Counted from the stretch's first letter, positions 27,885 to 37,006 are shown. The stretch is DNA of 64,000 bases from DATBHM01 sp963772375 (GCA_963772375.1 CAVYXG010000005.1:496001-560000); one strand, 5' to 3'. Made by a program: numbers and translations. Notes: generated by a model from the letters alone, not told the origin.

Positions 27885-28967
27885 ATGGAAGCCGTCGACT
27901 GGGGGATGCACGACCGCGATTCGGCCCTCGGGCTGGTCGACTGGAAGCTCGCGTCAGGCGTCGGCGCCCGGCTCACCGGCGGCGGTCCTCAGCTCTCCGG
28001 GACCGAACGGGCCCGGCTGAACGAGGACTTCGCCGAGCTCGTCCCCCATGCCGAGGGCCTCGTGGCCGGGTTCACCGGCCTGCACCCCGAGGGCTACAAG
28101 GCTCGCGCGTGGGTGCTCTCGCGGAGCCAGTGGATCGACCAGAACCTCCGGGGGTTCCAGACGGTGCTCGAGCCGCTCGCGGCGCGTGTGCTGGGACGGA
28201 AGACTCAGGGCGGGTCGGTCCGGCGCAAGGGCCTCGGCCTCCAGATCGGCCTGCTGATGGGCTACGTGTCCCGCAAGGTGCTCGGCCAGTACGACCTGTT
28301 CCTTCCGCCGGACGACGACGGCCTCCTGTACTTCGTGGGACCGAACGTCGTCCAGGTCGAACGCCGCATGCGGTTCCGCCGCCGCGACTTCCGGCTGTGG
28401 CTCTCCCTGCACGAGGTGGCCCACCGGGTGCAGTTCGGTTCGGTGCCGTGGCTGCGCGCCCACCTCACGGGCCAGGTCGACGCGTACCTCGACTCCGTGG
28501 AGCTGGACTCCAAGCGGGTGATGGAGGCGCTCCGCCGCGCGGCCGAGCAGGTTCGTTCCGGCGAACGCCGCGGCCAGGACCTGATCTTCCTGTTCATGAC
28601 CGACGACCAGCGCGCCATCCTCGAACGCGTGCAGGCCCTGATGTCGCTCCTCGAGGGCCACGCGAACTACGTGATGGACACCGTGGGCGCGGAACGCGTC
28701 CCCGGCGCCGAGCGCATGCGCCGCGGCCTCCACGACCGCCGGAAGTCCTCCGGCATCGAACGGAGCTTCCAGCGGCTGATCGGGTTCGAGTCGAAGGTCC
28801 GGCAGTACGACGTGGGTGAGCGGTTCGTCGCCGCGGTCGTCGACCGGGCGGGCATGGCCGGGTTCAACCGCGTGTGGGACGAACCGGCCAACCTCCCCTC
28901 CCTCGAGGAGGTCATGGCGCCCGACCGGTGGCTGGCTCGGGTCGGGCCCACGGCGGCGTCCGGCTAG
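27885..28967 (+). CDS. Zincin_2 family zinc metalloprotease (F420-biosynthesis-associated family)
   Basis: The 360-residue protein carries HEVAH with H176, E177 and H180, and a probable third ligand in LLEGHANYVMD. It belongs to the DUF2342/zincin_2 family, found next to tilS in actinobacteria and labelled as associated with coenzyme F420 biosynthesis by genome co-occurrence; its substrate is not known. The family's usual length and N-terminal DWKLASGVGARL match. A possible -10 (TAGGCT, 27831-27836) gives a leader of about 40 bases. The gene opens the conserved block and sits 11 bases before tilS. Confidence 0.9.
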   Translation: MEAVDWGMHDRDSALGLVDWKLASGVGARLTGGGPQLSGTERARLNEDFAELVPHAEGLVAGFTGLHPEGYKARAWVLSRSQWIDQNLRGFQTVLEPLAARVLGRKTQGGSVRRKGLGLQIGLLMGYVSRKVLGQYDLFLPPDDDGLLYFVGPNVVQVERRMRFRRRDFRLWLSLHEVAHRVQFGSVPWLRAHLTGQVDAYLDSVELDSKRVMEALRRAAEQVRSGERRGQDLIFLFMTDDQRAILERVQALMSLLEGHANYVMDTVGAERVPGAERMRRGLHDRRKSSGIERSFQRLIGFESKVRQYDVGERFVAAVVDRAGMAGFNRVWDEPANLPSLEEVMAPDRWLARVGPTAASG

Positions 28968-28978
28968 CAGCTCCGGCC

Positions 28979-30010
28979 ATGGCGAGGCGACCTCCTGCGG
29001 TGGCCCGGGTCCTCGAACGCGTCACCGCCACCGCCCGCGAGCACGAGATGTTCTCCCCGGGCGACCTGGTGATGGTCATGGTCTCGGGCGGGCCCGACTC
29101 CACCTGCCTATTGCACTCGCTCCACCTGCTCCGACGCCTGTTCAAGATCCGCCTCGCCGCCGTGCACGTGGACCACCGCCTCCGGCCGGACAGCACGAAG
29201 GATGCCGCGTACGTCCGGCGGATCTGCGAACGACTCCGGGTGCCGTTCGTCCTGCGGACGGCCGCGGGATCGCCGCCCAAGGGGGAGTCCGTCGAGTCCT
29301 GGGCGAGGGCGATCCGGTACGCGGCGGCGGGCGACGCGGCGCACGAGGCCCGGGCCGACCGGCTGGCCACCGGCCACACGCTCGACGACCAGGCCGAGAC
29401 CGTGCTCATCCAGTTGATCCGGGGAGCGACGCCGCTCGGCCTGGCGGGCATCCCTCCGGTGAGCCGGACGAGGACGGTCGGGGACCTTCCGCCGGTGCGC
29501 ATGACACGGGTTCGTCCCCTGATCGACGTGCGTCGGTCCGAGGTGGAGGCCTTCTGCCGATCCCTCGGCCTCCGGCCCCGCGTCGACTCCACCAACGCCG
29601 ACACGCGGTTCCTGCGCAACGCCATCCGCCTGGAGGGCATTCCGGCGCTGGAGCGGGCCACCGGGCGCGACGTCAAGGGCCCCATCGCGAGGTCGGCGGA
29701 TCTCCTCCGGCGTCACCTCGAGGAGTTGGGCACGCCCCTGCCGCCCGATGTCTCGGCGCAGGCGGCGAGGCAGACGGACGACGGCTGGCTGCTGTACCCG
29801 CCGCTGCTCGAGGACGACGGGCTGCGGGGACGGTTCATCGCGAACCTCCTGCGTTCACTCGACGCCGCCGTCACGCAAGCCTCCGTCGACGCGGTCGTCG
29901 ATCTGTGGGCCGGGCGGCCGGGGCGGCGGCGGGATCTCGGTGGGGGATTGATCGCGGTTCGGGAGAGGGAGTACATTCGCATCGCTCGCACTTCCCCGGC
30001 TGTGTCCTGA
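28979..30010 (+). CDS. tilS: tRNA(Ile)-lysidine synthase
   Basis: TilS converts the wobble cytidine of the CAU isoleucine tRNA to lysidine with ATP and lysine. The PP-loop SGGPDSTCLL is at about residues 35-44. HVDHRLRPDS and TGHTLDDQAETVLIQLIRG are the other N-terminal signatures. STNADTRFLRNAIR marks the tRNA-binding linker. At 343 residues it has the short actinobacterial form lacking the full C-terminal domain of E. coli TilS. ATG 28979 (MARRPPAVARVLERV) is chosen over earlier in-frame starts that would overlap the metalloprotease gene. hpt follows, as in Mycobacterium and Bacillus. Confidence 0.93.
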   Translation: MARRPPAVARVLERVTATAREHEMFSPGDLVMVMVSGGPDSTCLLHSLHLLRRLFKIRLAAVHVDHRLRPDSTKDAAYVRRICERLRVPFVLRTAAGSPPKGESVESWARAIRYAAAGDAAHEARADRLATGHTLDDQAETVLIQLIRGATPLGLAGIPPVSRTRTVGDLPPVRMTRVRPLIDVRRSEVEAFCRSLGLRPRVDSTNADTRFLRNAIRLEGIPALERATGRDVKGPIARSADLLRRHLEELGTPLPPDVSAQAARQTDDGWLLYPPLLEDDGLRGRFIANLLRSLDAAVTQASVDAVVDLWAGRPGRRRDLGGGLIAVREREYIRIARTSPAVS

Positions 30011-30057
30011 TTCGGTTGCGCTCGCCGCGATGGCGACGGATGGAGAGGGGAAGTTCG

Positions 30058-30687
30058 ATGGACGTACAGCTCGCACCCGCACCGTCCGGTTCGCAGGCCG
30101 GTCTCGACCTTCCTAGACTGCTCGGTCACGTGCCGGCGCTCGAAGAGGACATCGAGAAGGTCCTGATCTCGGAGGACGAGATCCAGGCCACCGTGCGCCG
30201 CCTGGGTGACGAGATCACCCGCGACTACGCCGGTCGCGACCTCCTGCTGGTGGGCGTGCTGAAGGGCGCGTTCGTGATGATGGGCGACCTGTCGCGCCAC
30301 ATCCGGCTGCCGCTCGAGTTCGACTTCATGGCGGTGTCGTCCTACGGAGCGGCCACCAAGACCTCGGGCGTGGTGCGGATCCTCAAGGACCTCGACCACG
30401 AGATCGAGGGGCGGAACGTCCTGCTGGTCGAGGACATCGTCGACTCGGGCCTCACGCTCGCCTACCTGCTCAAGAACCTCCGCACCCGCCGCCCGGCCTC
30501 GCTGGAGGTCTGTGCCCTGCTGCACAAGACCGCGATGCAGCAGGTGGACGTGGACCTGCGCTACGTGGGGTTCGAGATCCCGCCGGAGTTCGTCGTCGGC
30601 TACGGGCTCGACTACGCGGAGCGGTTCCGGAACCTCCCGTACGTGGCCACGCTGAAGCCGGCCGCCTACCAGGGAACACCGGAGTAG
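30058..30687 (+). CDS. hpt: Hypoxanthine phosphoribosyltransferase
   Basis: Purine salvage enzyme converting hypoxanthine or guanine plus PRPP to IMP or GMP. The PRPP-binding signature VLLVEDIVDSGLTLAYLL is clear, as are LLVGVLKGAFVMMGDLSRH and VGYGLDYAERFRNLPYV near the C-terminus. At 209 residues it has a 30-residue N-terminal extension over the usual core of about 180. The start ATG 30058 has GGAGAGGGGAAG just upstream. The tilS-hpt-ftsH order is conserved in Gram-positive genomes. Confidence 0.95.
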   Translation: MDVQLAPAPSGSQAGLDLPRLLGHVPALEEDIEKVLISEDEIQATVRRLGDEITRDYAGRDLLLVGVLKGAFVMMGDLSRHIRLPLEFDFMAVSSYGAATKTSGVVRILKDLDHEIEGRNVLLVEDIVDSGLTLAYLLKNLRTRRPASLEVCALLHKTAMQQVDVDLRYVGFEIPPEFVVGYGLDYAERFRNLPYVATLKPAAYQGTPE

Positions 30688-30764
30688 CGCCCCGGGCCGA
30701 GAGCGGTCCAGACTCGCGTTTCCGCAGGTCGGAGGGCCTTCCGGCGTCCGGTTCGGGGGAGGTC

Positions 30765-32789
30765 GTGTCCGACCCCTGTGCTACCATCGTCGTTCCGGTC
30801 GGGGAGTGTTGGCCCCGGCGACGAACCACATCCCCCGCAACCTCAGGAGACCCCGAGACGGACCGCCCCGAGAGCTTCTTCGCCCGAGTCTTCCGCGGCC
30901 CGATCGTCTGGGTGCTGTTGGTGTTGCTCGCGCTGTCCGTCTTCATCGCGTTCGCGAGCAAGGGTCCGGTCCCCAAGACGATCGACTCCTCGAAGTTCGT
31001 CTCGCTCGTGGAGAGCGGGCAGGTCCAGTCGGTGACGTTCGACGAGAACTCCCAGGTCATCGACGGCGCGCTCTCAGACGGCACGCAGTTCCAGACGACC
31101 TACCTCACGGGCGACGGTCCCAACATCCGCCGGATGCTCGACCGGGCGGGCGTTCAGTACAAGGCCGAACCGCCCCACTCCAACCCCTGGCTGTCGCTGC
31201 TGCTGACGACGCTGCTGCCGATCGTGGTGATCGTCGCGCTGGTGCTGTTCGTGATGAACCGCATGCAGGGCGGCGGGGGGCGGGTGATGTCGTTCGGCAA
31301 GTCGCGGGCCAAGGTGCTCAGCAAGGACCAGCCCAAGACGACGTTCGCCGACGTGGCCGGCGTCGCCGAGGCCATCGAGGAGCTCGAGGAGATCAAGGAC
31401 TACCTGAAGAACCCCGCCCGGTTCCAGGCCATGGGGGCCAAGATCCCGAAGGGCGTGCTGCTGTACGGGCCGCCGGGGACCGGAAAGACGCTGCTGGCCC
31501 GGGCGGTGGCGGGAGAGGCGGGCGTTCCCTTCTACACGATCTCGGGCTCGGACTTCGTGGAGATGTTCGTCGGTGTCGGCGCGGCCCGGGTGCGCGACCT
31601 GTTCGAACAGGCGAAGAACGCGTCGCCGGCGATCGTGTTCATCGACGAGATCGACGCGGTCGGGCGGCACCGCGGCGCCGGGCTGGGCGGCGGACACGAC
31701 GAGCGCGAGCAGACGCTCAACCAGCTGCTGGTGGAGATGGACGGGTTCGACCAGCGGACGGCCGTGATCCTCATGGCCGCGACCAACCGGCCCGACATCC
31801 TCGATCCCGCGCTGCTGCGACCCGGGCGGTTCGACCGGCACATCGTGATCGACCGGCCGGACCTCGAGGGGCGCAAGGGCATCCTGAAGGTGCACGCCAG
31901 GGGGAAGCCGTTCGACCCCTCCGTCGACCTGGGGGTGATCGCCCGCCGGACGCCCGGGTTCACAGGGGCCGACCTGGAGAACGTCATCAACGAGGCCGCG
32001 CTGCTGACGGCGAGGCGGTCGAAGCGGGCGATCACGATGTCCGAGGTCGAGGAGGCCATCGACCGGGTGGTGGCCGGGCCGGAGCGGCGGACGCGGATCA
32101 TCTCCGACCGTGAGAAGCGCGTGATCGCCTTCCACGAGGGCGGCCACGCGCTGGTGGCGTACCTGCTGCCCAACGCCGACCCCGTCCACAAGATCACGAT
32201 CATCCCCAGGGGCCGAGCGCTCGGGTACACGATGACCCTGCCGATGGAGGACAAGTTCCTCGTCACCCGGGAGGAGTACATCGACGAGCTCGCGATGCTG
32301 CTCGGCGGCCGGGTGTCCGAGGAGATCGTGTTCGGCGACATCACCACCGGCGCGCAGAACGACCTCGAACGGGCCACGCAGATCGCGCGGCAGATGGTGA
32401 CGGAGTTCGGCATGTCCGACCTGCTCGGGCCGCTGACGCTCGGGCAGAAGCAGCACGAGGTGTTCCTGGGGCGCGACCTCTCCGCGCAGCCCGATTACTC
32501 GCCGCAGGTGGCCTTCGAGATCGACTCGGAGATCCGCCGGCTGATCGACGAGGCCCACGACGAGGCGCTCGAGATCCTCACCGACCACCGCCAGCACCTC
32601 AACAAGCTGGCCGACGTCCTCATCGAGCGCGAGACGATCGACAAGGACGAGCTGGTGGAGCTGCTGGAGGGCCTCATCAAGCGGCCCCAGCGCGGCACCG
32701 GCTCCGGCATGGCCGTGGCGAGGCGAATGACCCCTCCCAACCGGGGCCCGGCGCCCTCGCCCGGTTCCACCGGCGGCCCACTCCGCTGA
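30765..32789 (+). CDS. ftsH: ATP-dependent zinc metalloprotease FtsH
   Basis: Membrane AAA protease that degrades damaged membrane and regulatory proteins. It has two helices (VWVLLVLLALSVFIAFAS; LLTTLLPIVVIVALVLFVM) with an external domain between them. AAA motifs are GPPGTGKT, IVFIDEIDAVGRH and TNRPDILDPALLRPGRFDRH. The zinc site is HEGGH, with Gly where most FtsH have Ala, a tolerated HExxH variant. The start is uncertain. GTG 30765 keeps frame, but a TACCAT -10 at 30782-30787 would put the message start after it. GTG 30806, behind GGTCGGGGAG, could be real if one C of the run near 30850-30853 is extra. Confidence 0.93.
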   Translation: MSDPCATIVVPVGECWPRRRTTSPATSGDPETDRPESFFARVFRGPIVWVLLVLLALSVFIAFASKGPVPKTIDSSKFVSLVESGQVQSVTFDENSQVIDGALSDGTQFQTTYLTGDGPNIRRMLDRAGVQYKAEPPHSNPWLSLLLTTLLPIVVIVALVLFVMNRMQGGGGRVMSFGKSRAKVLSKDQPKTTFADVAGVAEAIEELEEIKDYLKNPARFQAMGAKIPKGVLLYGPPGTGKTLLARAVAGEAGVPFYTISGSDFVEMFVGVGAARVRDLFEQAKNASPAIVFIDEIDAVGRHRGAGLGGGHDEREQTLNQLLVEMDGFDQRTAVILMAATNRPDILDPALLRPGRFDRHIVIDRPDLEGRKGILKVHARGKPFDPSVDLGVIARRTPGFTGADLENVINEAALLTARRSKRAITMSEVEEAIDRVVAGPERRTRIISDREKRVIAFHEGGHALVAYLLPNADPVHKITIIPRGRALGYTMTLPMEDKFLVTREEYIDELAMLLGGRVSEEIVFGDITTGAQNDLERATQIARQMVTEFGMSDLLGPLTLGQKQHEVFLGRDLSAQPDYSPQVAFEIDSEIRRLIDEAHDEALEILTDHRQHLNKLADVLIERETIDKDELVELLEGLIKRPQRGTGSGMAVARRMTPPNRGPAPSPGSTGGPLR

Positions 32790-32819
32790 CCCGCCGTCGC
32801 AGCGGCTCCGCCACCGCGC

Positions 32820-32825
32820 TACCCT
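32820..32825 (+). promoter_or_regulatory. -10 element of the HAD gene
   Basis: TACCCT, seven bases before ATG 32833. Hexamer and spacing are identical to those in front of folP (34770-34775), implying leaderless transcription in both cases. Confidence 0.55.
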
Positions 32826-32832
32826 CCCGACC

Positions 32833-33522
32833 ATGACCGACCGCTGGGCCACCTTCGACGTGTACGGCACGCTGATCGACTGGGAGTTCGGGATCGCACA
32901 GGCCATGGCCGAGGTCTGGCCCGAGGTCGACGAGCCCATGCTCGAACACCTGCTGGAACGGTTCCACGAGGTGGAGCCGGAGATCGAACAGGGCTCGGCC
33001 GCGCCGTATCGTGAGGTGCTGCGCGACGCGCTGGCCCGCCTGGCGCAGGACGAGAACCTCGCCATCCCGGTGGGGATGGAGTTCGCACTGGCGGACTCGC
33101 TCCCCACGTGGCCGGCCTTCGACGAGGTCCCCGCGGCGCTGCAGGAGCTGCACGCCCGGGGTTGGAAGATCGGCCTGTTGTCGAACACCGACCCCGAGCT
33201 GCTCGCCGCCTCGGTGCGGCACCTCAGCGTCACGCCGGACGTCACGATCACGGCGGCCGAGGCCGGTTCGTACAAGCCCGCCCACGGCCACTGGAAGGCG
33301 TTCTACGAACGAACCGGCGCCGACCGCCACGGCCACCATCACATCCACGTGGCCGAGGGGGTGTTCCACGACCTCGCCCCGTGCTCCGAGCTCGGGATCA
33401 CGGCCGTCTGGATCAACCGGCTGTCCGAGGTGACCAACTACCCCCGCGCGGCAGAGCTCAAGAACCTCACCGAGCTGCCCTCCGTGCTCGACGAGCTCGC
33501 ACCCCCGGACAGGGAGGGCTGA
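32833..33522 (+). CDS. HAD-superfamily hydrolase, 2-haloacid-dehalogenase-like
   Basis: The 229-residue protein has all HAD motifs: nucleophile D9 in ATFDVYGTLIDW, motif II LLSNTDPEL, motif III Lys in AGSYKPAHGHW, and motif IV HVAEGVFHDLAPCSELG. The DxYGT form places it with haloacid dehalogenase type II relatives, though most such proteins act on phosphate esters or unknown substrates. An alpha-helical cap fills residues 15-90. It has its own leaderless-type promoter and precedes folE by 4 bases, so folE is probably transcribed from it. In the folate context a phosphatase role (dihydroneopterin phosphate) is possible but unproven. Confidence 0.87.
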   Translation: MTDRWATFDVYGTLIDWEFGIAQAMAEVWPEVDEPMLEHLLERFHEVEPEIEQGSAAPYREVLRDALARLAQDENLAIPVGMEFALADSLPTWPAFDEVPAALQELHARGWKIGLLSNTDPELLAASVRHLSVTPDVTITAAEAGSYKPAHGHWKAFYERTGADRHGHHHIHVAEGVFHDLAPCSELGITAVWINRLSEVTNYPRAAELKNLTELPSVLDELAPPDREG

Positions 33523-33526
33523 GGTC

Positions 33527-34117
33527 GTGGGCGACGTGGGTGGGGCGGGGTTCGACCACGAGAAGGTCCGGCGGGGTGTCCGCCTGATCCTGGAGGGCGT
33601 CGGGGAGGATCCCGACCGCGAGGGACTGGTCGAGACGCCGGCCCGCGTGGCCGACATGTACCAGGAGGTGCTCGGCGGGATCGGGCGCGACGCCGGCGCG
33701 GAGCTCACCGTGGTCAAGGGCGCCGACCACGACGAGATGATCATGATCCGCGGCATCCCGATGTTCTCGCTCTGCGAACACCACCTCACGCCGTTCAGCG
33801 GGGTCGCCCACGTCGCCTACCTCCCGAACGCCGACGGCCGCATCACCGGCCTGTCGAAGATCGCCCGGGTCGTGGACGTGCTGTCGAAGCGCCTGCAGGT
33901 CCAGGAGCGGCTGACGACCGAGATCGCCGATGCGCTCGATCGGGCGCTGGAGCCGAAGGGCGTGTTCGTCGTCCTCGAGGCCGAGCACCTGTGCATGACC
34001 ATGCGCGGGGTGAAGAAGCCGGGGTCGGTGACCGTTACCTCCGCCGTCCGGGGGCGTTTCCGTTCGGACGCCCGGACCCGCGCGGAGGCCATGAGCCTCA
34101 TCCGCCGGGCGGAGTGA
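33527..34117 (+). CDS. folE: GTP cyclohydrolase I
   Basis: First enzyme of folate synthesis, GTP to 7,8-dihydroneopterin triphosphate. The zinc site is visible in MFSLCEHHLTPFSG and EAEHLCMTMRGVKKPGS. DPDREGLVETPARVADMY and GLSKIARVVDVLSKRLQVQE are the other family signatures. The 196-residue length is normal. The GTG start follows the HAD stop closely. The gene is separated from folP by a convergent DUF402 gene, so the two folate genes are not one transcript here. Confidence 0.96.
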   Translation: MGDVGGAGFDHEKVRRGVRLILEGVGEDPDREGLVETPARVADMYQEVLGGIGRDAGAELTVVKGADHDEMIMIRGIPMFSLCEHHLTPFSGVAHVAYLPNADGRITGLSKIARVVDVLSKRLQVQERLTTEIADALDRALEPKGVFVVLEAEHLCMTMRGVKKPGSVTVTSAVRGRFRSDARTRAEAMSLIRRAE

Positions 34118-34159
34118 CCCAGGCCAGCTTCCCGGCCGCTCCGCAGTCGGTGGCCGGGA

Positions 34160-34642
34160 TCAGGTCCCGTCCGGCAGCACCGCGAGCGCCTCGCGGACGA
34201 TCCTCCGCCAGTCGCGCGTGACGGTGCTCAGTGCACGTTCGATCGCATTGACCCGGCCGGTGTCGATCCGGCCGCGTCTCGCCGCCGCCTTCAGCTCGTC
34301 CTCGTCCTCGATCGTCACCTCGCCGGTCGGGGAGACCAGCACGTCCACGATCAGGTCGAGGTACTCGACGCGGTCCTCACCGATCCGAACGTCGTCCACC
34401 ACGTCGAAGCGGTGCAGGAGCACGTCGCCGTCACGTGCCACGAACCGGTAGAGGTCGTAGGGCCGCCGGGCCCAGAACCACCCGATCGTGGTCGAGCCCT
34501 TCGGGACGTCACCGACGGCGGCCGGAAGCCGGAACGACACGACCACGACGCTCTCGGTGCGATGCAACAGCTCGCACTCGAACAGCTCCTCCGAGCCGTC
34601 CAGCCGCCTCTTCACCTCGACGAACCGCACCGACTTCGCCAC
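34160..34642 (-). CDS. DUF402 family protein (NtdP/FomD-like)
   Basis: A 160-residue DUF402 protein. The core GSTTIGWFWARRPYDLYRF, EYLDLIVDVLVSPTGEVTIED and DEDELKAA matches the family, whose characterised members hydrolyse nucleoside di- or triphosphates or a CMP-linked intermediate with divalent metal. The acidic VDVLVSP...EDEDEL stretch would supply the metal ligands. It lies antisense between folE and folP, with 42 bases to the folE stop, so it interrupts the folate run. Its exact substrate cannot be told. Confidence 0.82.
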   Translation of the reverse strand: MAKSVRFVEVKRRLDGSEELFECELLHRTESVVVVSFRLPAAVGDVPKGSTTIGWFWARRPYDLYRFVARDGDVLLHRFDVVDDVRIGEDRVEYLDLIVDVLVSPTGEVTIEDEDELKAAARRGRIDTGRVNAIERALSTVTRDWRRIVREALAVLPDGT

Positions 34643-34769
34643 GGGGCCAGCCTAGGCCAGCATTGCCGACCCCGGCCTCGAGCCGCGCCCCCCGGTCTCC
34701 GGCGCTCGTGAACCACGACACCTTCCCCATGCACAGGCCGCACCCGACGGTGGAGTTCCACGAGGGGGA

Positions 34770-34775
34770 TACCCT
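34770..34775 (+). promoter_or_regulatory. -10 element of folP
   Basis: TACCCT lies seven bases before ATG 34783, the same hexamer and gap as at the HAD gene. It supports a start at 34783 rather than at ATG 34729 and a leaderless message that would carry folP to folK. Confidence 0.55.
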
Positions 34776-34782
34776 GTACGAA

Positions 34783-35622
34783 ATGCAGTGGCGGCATGCC
34801 TCCGGCGCGGTGGAGCTGGGCGGACGAACCCGCCTGATGGGCGTCGTCAACGTGACGCCGGACTCGTTCTCGGACGGGGGGCTGTTCCTCGATCCGGAGG
34901 CCGCCGTCCGGCACGGGATCGAGCTCGCGGCGGAGGGCGCGGACGTGCTCGACATCGGCGGGGAGTCGACGCGGCCCGGCGCGGCGCCGGTTCCCGCGTC
35001 CGAGGAAGTCGATCGCGTCGTCCCGGTGATCAAGCGGCTGGCGGCCGAGGTGGACATCCCGATCTCGATCGACACCAGGAAGTCCGACGTGGCCGCCGCT
35101 GCGCTCGACGCCGGCGCTTCGATCGTCAACGACGTGTCGGCCGCCCGGGACGACCACCCGATCCTCGACGTGATTCGCCAGGCCGGCGCCGGCCTGGTGC
35201 TGATGCACATGCTCGGCGAACCGGGAACCATGCAGCGGGATCCCCACTACGACGACGTCGTGGCGGAGATCAGGGCGTTCCTCGGCGAACGCGTCGAGGC
35301 GGCCGTCGCCGCCGGCATCGAACGCGACCGGCTGTGCGTCGACCCGGGGATCGGGTTCGGCAAGACCCTCGAGCACAACCTGACGCTGCTCCGCGACGTG
35401 GATGCGGTGCGCGTCGCCGGCATCCCGCTGCTGGTCGGGCCGTCGCGCAAGGCGTTCATCGGCCGCATCACCGGAGCCGAGGCCGACGACCGCCTGGGGG
35501 GAACCGCGGGTGCGGTGGCGTGGCTCGCCGCGAAGCGAGTCGAGATGATCCGCGTGCACGATGTCCGCGAGATGCGCCAGGTGGTCCAGGTCGTGGACGC
35601 GATCATCGGAGCCGGGGCATGA
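34783..35622 (+). CDS. folP: Dihydropteroate synthase
   Basis: Joins p-aminobenzoate to the pterin pyrophosphate; the sulfonamide target. Signatures are LMGVVNVTPDSFSDGG, DVLDIGGESTRPGA, ISIDTRKSDVAAAALDAG, DPGIGFGKTLEHNLTLL and LVGPSRKAFIG, followed by IRVHDVREM. Length 279 is typical. ATG 34783 fits the TACCCT promoter spacing. The stop overlaps the next gene by ATGA, starting a coupled run of five genes to 37860 (folP, alpha/beta hydrolase, split-barrel protein, folB, folK). Confidence 0.95.
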   Translation: MQWRHASGAVELGGRTRLMGVVNVTPDSFSDGGLFLDPEAAVRHGIELAAEGADVLDIGGESTRPGAAPVPASEEVDRVVPVIKRLAAEVDIPISIDTRKSDVAAAALDAGASIVNDVSAARDDHPILDVIRQAGAGLVLMHMLGEPGTMQRDPHYDDVVAEIRAFLGERVEAAVAAGIERDRLCVDPGIGFGKTLEHNLTLLRDVDAVRVAGIPLLVGPSRKAFIGRITGAEADDRLGGTAGAVAWLAAKRVEMIRVHDVREMRQVVQVVDAIIGAGA

Positions 35623-36548
35623 CGGACTGGGTTGCGTCGCAACGGTTCCGCACTTCCGTCGGCGCCGAGATGGCATACGTCGACGCCGGCCACAGCGACG
35701 ACGTCGTCGTCCTGTTGCACGGGTTCCCGACGACGTCGCTGCTGTGGCGCGAGGTCGGGCCGGCCCTGGCGGGTTCGTTCCGGGTGATCGCGCCCGATCT
35801 ACTGGGGTATGGCGCGTCCGAGCGCCCGGCCGACACACGACTCGACCCGCGCGCCCAGGCCGGGTACGTCGAGGAGCTCGTCGAGACGCTCGAACCCGCG
35901 CGCCTGGCCGTGGCCGGTCACGACATCGGCGGGATCGTCGCGCAACTGCTGGCCCTCGACGGTCGCACGCCGGACGCCCTCGCCCTCCTCGACACCGACG
36001 CGTTCGACCTGTGGCCGATCGAGGGGTTGCGCATGCTCCAGGCGGCCGAACCCGACCAGGAGGAACCGGGCTTCGTCGCCGACGTCGTGGACCTGACGTT
36101 CGACCTGGGCACCACGCGGAAGGAGGCGCTGACGCCGGAGCTCCTCGACGCCTTCCGGGAGCCGTTCGTCCGCGACGGCGATGCGGCCCGGGCGTTCTTT
36201 CGGGCCGCCCGGGCGATCGACGGCATCGGCCTGGCGGGCCGCGACGACGACCTGGCCGCACTCGACGTCCCCGCGCTGCTCGTGTGGGGCGAGGACGACC
36301 CGTTCGTGGGCGTCGAGATCGGCGACCGGCTGGTCGAGGTGCTCGCCCGGCCCGCGCTGGTCACCCTGCCGGGCGTCGGGCACTTCACCCCGCTCGAGGC
36401 CGCCGACGTCGTCACCCCACTGCTCGAGCAGTTCCTCGCCACGCACCTGCTCGGACGGGGGCACGAGCACGGCCCCGAGCACGCGCACGGCGTCCAGCGA
36501 GGGCCCGTGCCGGTCACCCTGGAGGTGGGGCGGCGTGGCCCGGCTTGA
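35619..36548 (+). CDS. Alpha/beta hydrolase with Asp nucleophile (dehalogenase/epoxide hydrolase type)
   Basis: Alpha/beta-hydrolase fold with an aspartate nucleophile in AGHDIGG instead of Ser, an HGFP oxyanion motif in VLLHGFPTTSLLW, and catalytic His in PGVGHFTPLEA. This set is that of haloalkane/fluoroacetate dehalogenases and epoxide hydrolases. The 309-residue protein ends with a His-rich tail (GHEHGPEHAHG) absent from the usual family and perhaps metal-binding. It overlaps folP by ATGA and the split-barrel gene by 14 bases, so it is co-expressed with folate genes, although no folate step needs such an enzyme. Substrate unknown. Confidence 0.85.
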   Translation: MTDWVASQRFRTSVGAEMAYVDAGHSDDVVVLLHGFPTTSLLWREVGPALAGSFRVIAPDLLGYGASERPADTRLDPRAQAGYVEELVETLEPARLAVAGHDIGGIVAQLLALDGRTPDALALLDTDAFDLWPIEGLRMLQAAEPDQEEPGFVADVVDLTFDLGTTRKEALTPELLDAFREPFVRDGDAARAFFRAARAIDGIGLAGRDDDLAALDVPALLVWGEDDPFVGVEIGDRLVEVLARPALVTLPGVGHFTPLEAADVVTPLLEQFLATHLLGRGHEHGPEHAHGVQRGPVPVTLEVGRRGPA

Positions 36549-37002
36549 CGTCTCGATGGACGACGGCGAGCTCGCCGCGTTCCTCACGAACGCCTGGACC
36601 GCGCGCGTCGCCACCATCGCGCCCGATGGCTGGCCGCACGTGGTCCCGCTGTGGTTCGTCTGGCGGCAGGGCACGCTCGTGGTCAACACCACTCGGGGGA
36701 ACCGCACCGTCCGCAACCTCCAGGACGACCCGAGGTCGGCGGTCACGATCGACGACGGCGAGGGGTACGACGAGCTCCGCGGGGCGGTGCTCCGCGGCCG
36801 GCTCACCGAGGTGGCCGACGACGACGGCTCGATCACGGCCGCGTTCGGCGCCAAGTACTTCGGCGGCAACCAGCCCCACTTCGCGTCGTGGCGCAACCGG
36901 TTCTTCCTTCGGATGGAACCCGAACGCATCTCGTCGTGGGACTTCCGGAAGATCCCCGAGGCGCTCGCCCGCCGGGGATCCGAACGGATCCGGGGAGCGT
37001 GA
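36535..37002 (+). CDS. FMN/F420-binding split-barrel protein (pyridoxamine 5'-phosphate oxidase fold)
   Basis: A 155-residue split beta-barrel oxidoreductase of the PNPOx-like/F420-dependent group. WTARVATIAPDGWPHVVPLW and GTLVVNTTRGNRTVRNLQDD form the cofactor-binding core, and GAVLRGRLTEV and FFLRMEPERISSWDF complete the barrel. The GTG 36535 has GGAGGTGGGG directly upstream. The Arg-rich TRGNRTVRN segment resembles the F420-phosphate site more than FMN-only enzymes, which would fit an actinobacterium, but the choice of cofactor is uncertain. It sits between the hydrolase and folB in one coupled operon. Confidence 0.78.
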   Translation: MARLDVSMDDGELAAFLTNAWTARVATIAPDGWPHVVPLWFVWRQGTLVVNTTRGNRTVRNLQDDPRSAVTIDDGEGYDELRGAVLRGRLTEVADDDGSITAAFGAKYFGGNQPHFASWRNRFFLRMEPERISSWDFRKIPEALARRGSERIRGA

Positions 37003-37006
37003 CCCG

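Noticed and set aside
30765..30805. Upstream GTG start of ftsH treated as certain
   Set aside because: The likely -10 at 30782-30787 lies downstream of it, so I kept the coordinate only as the longest in-frame option.
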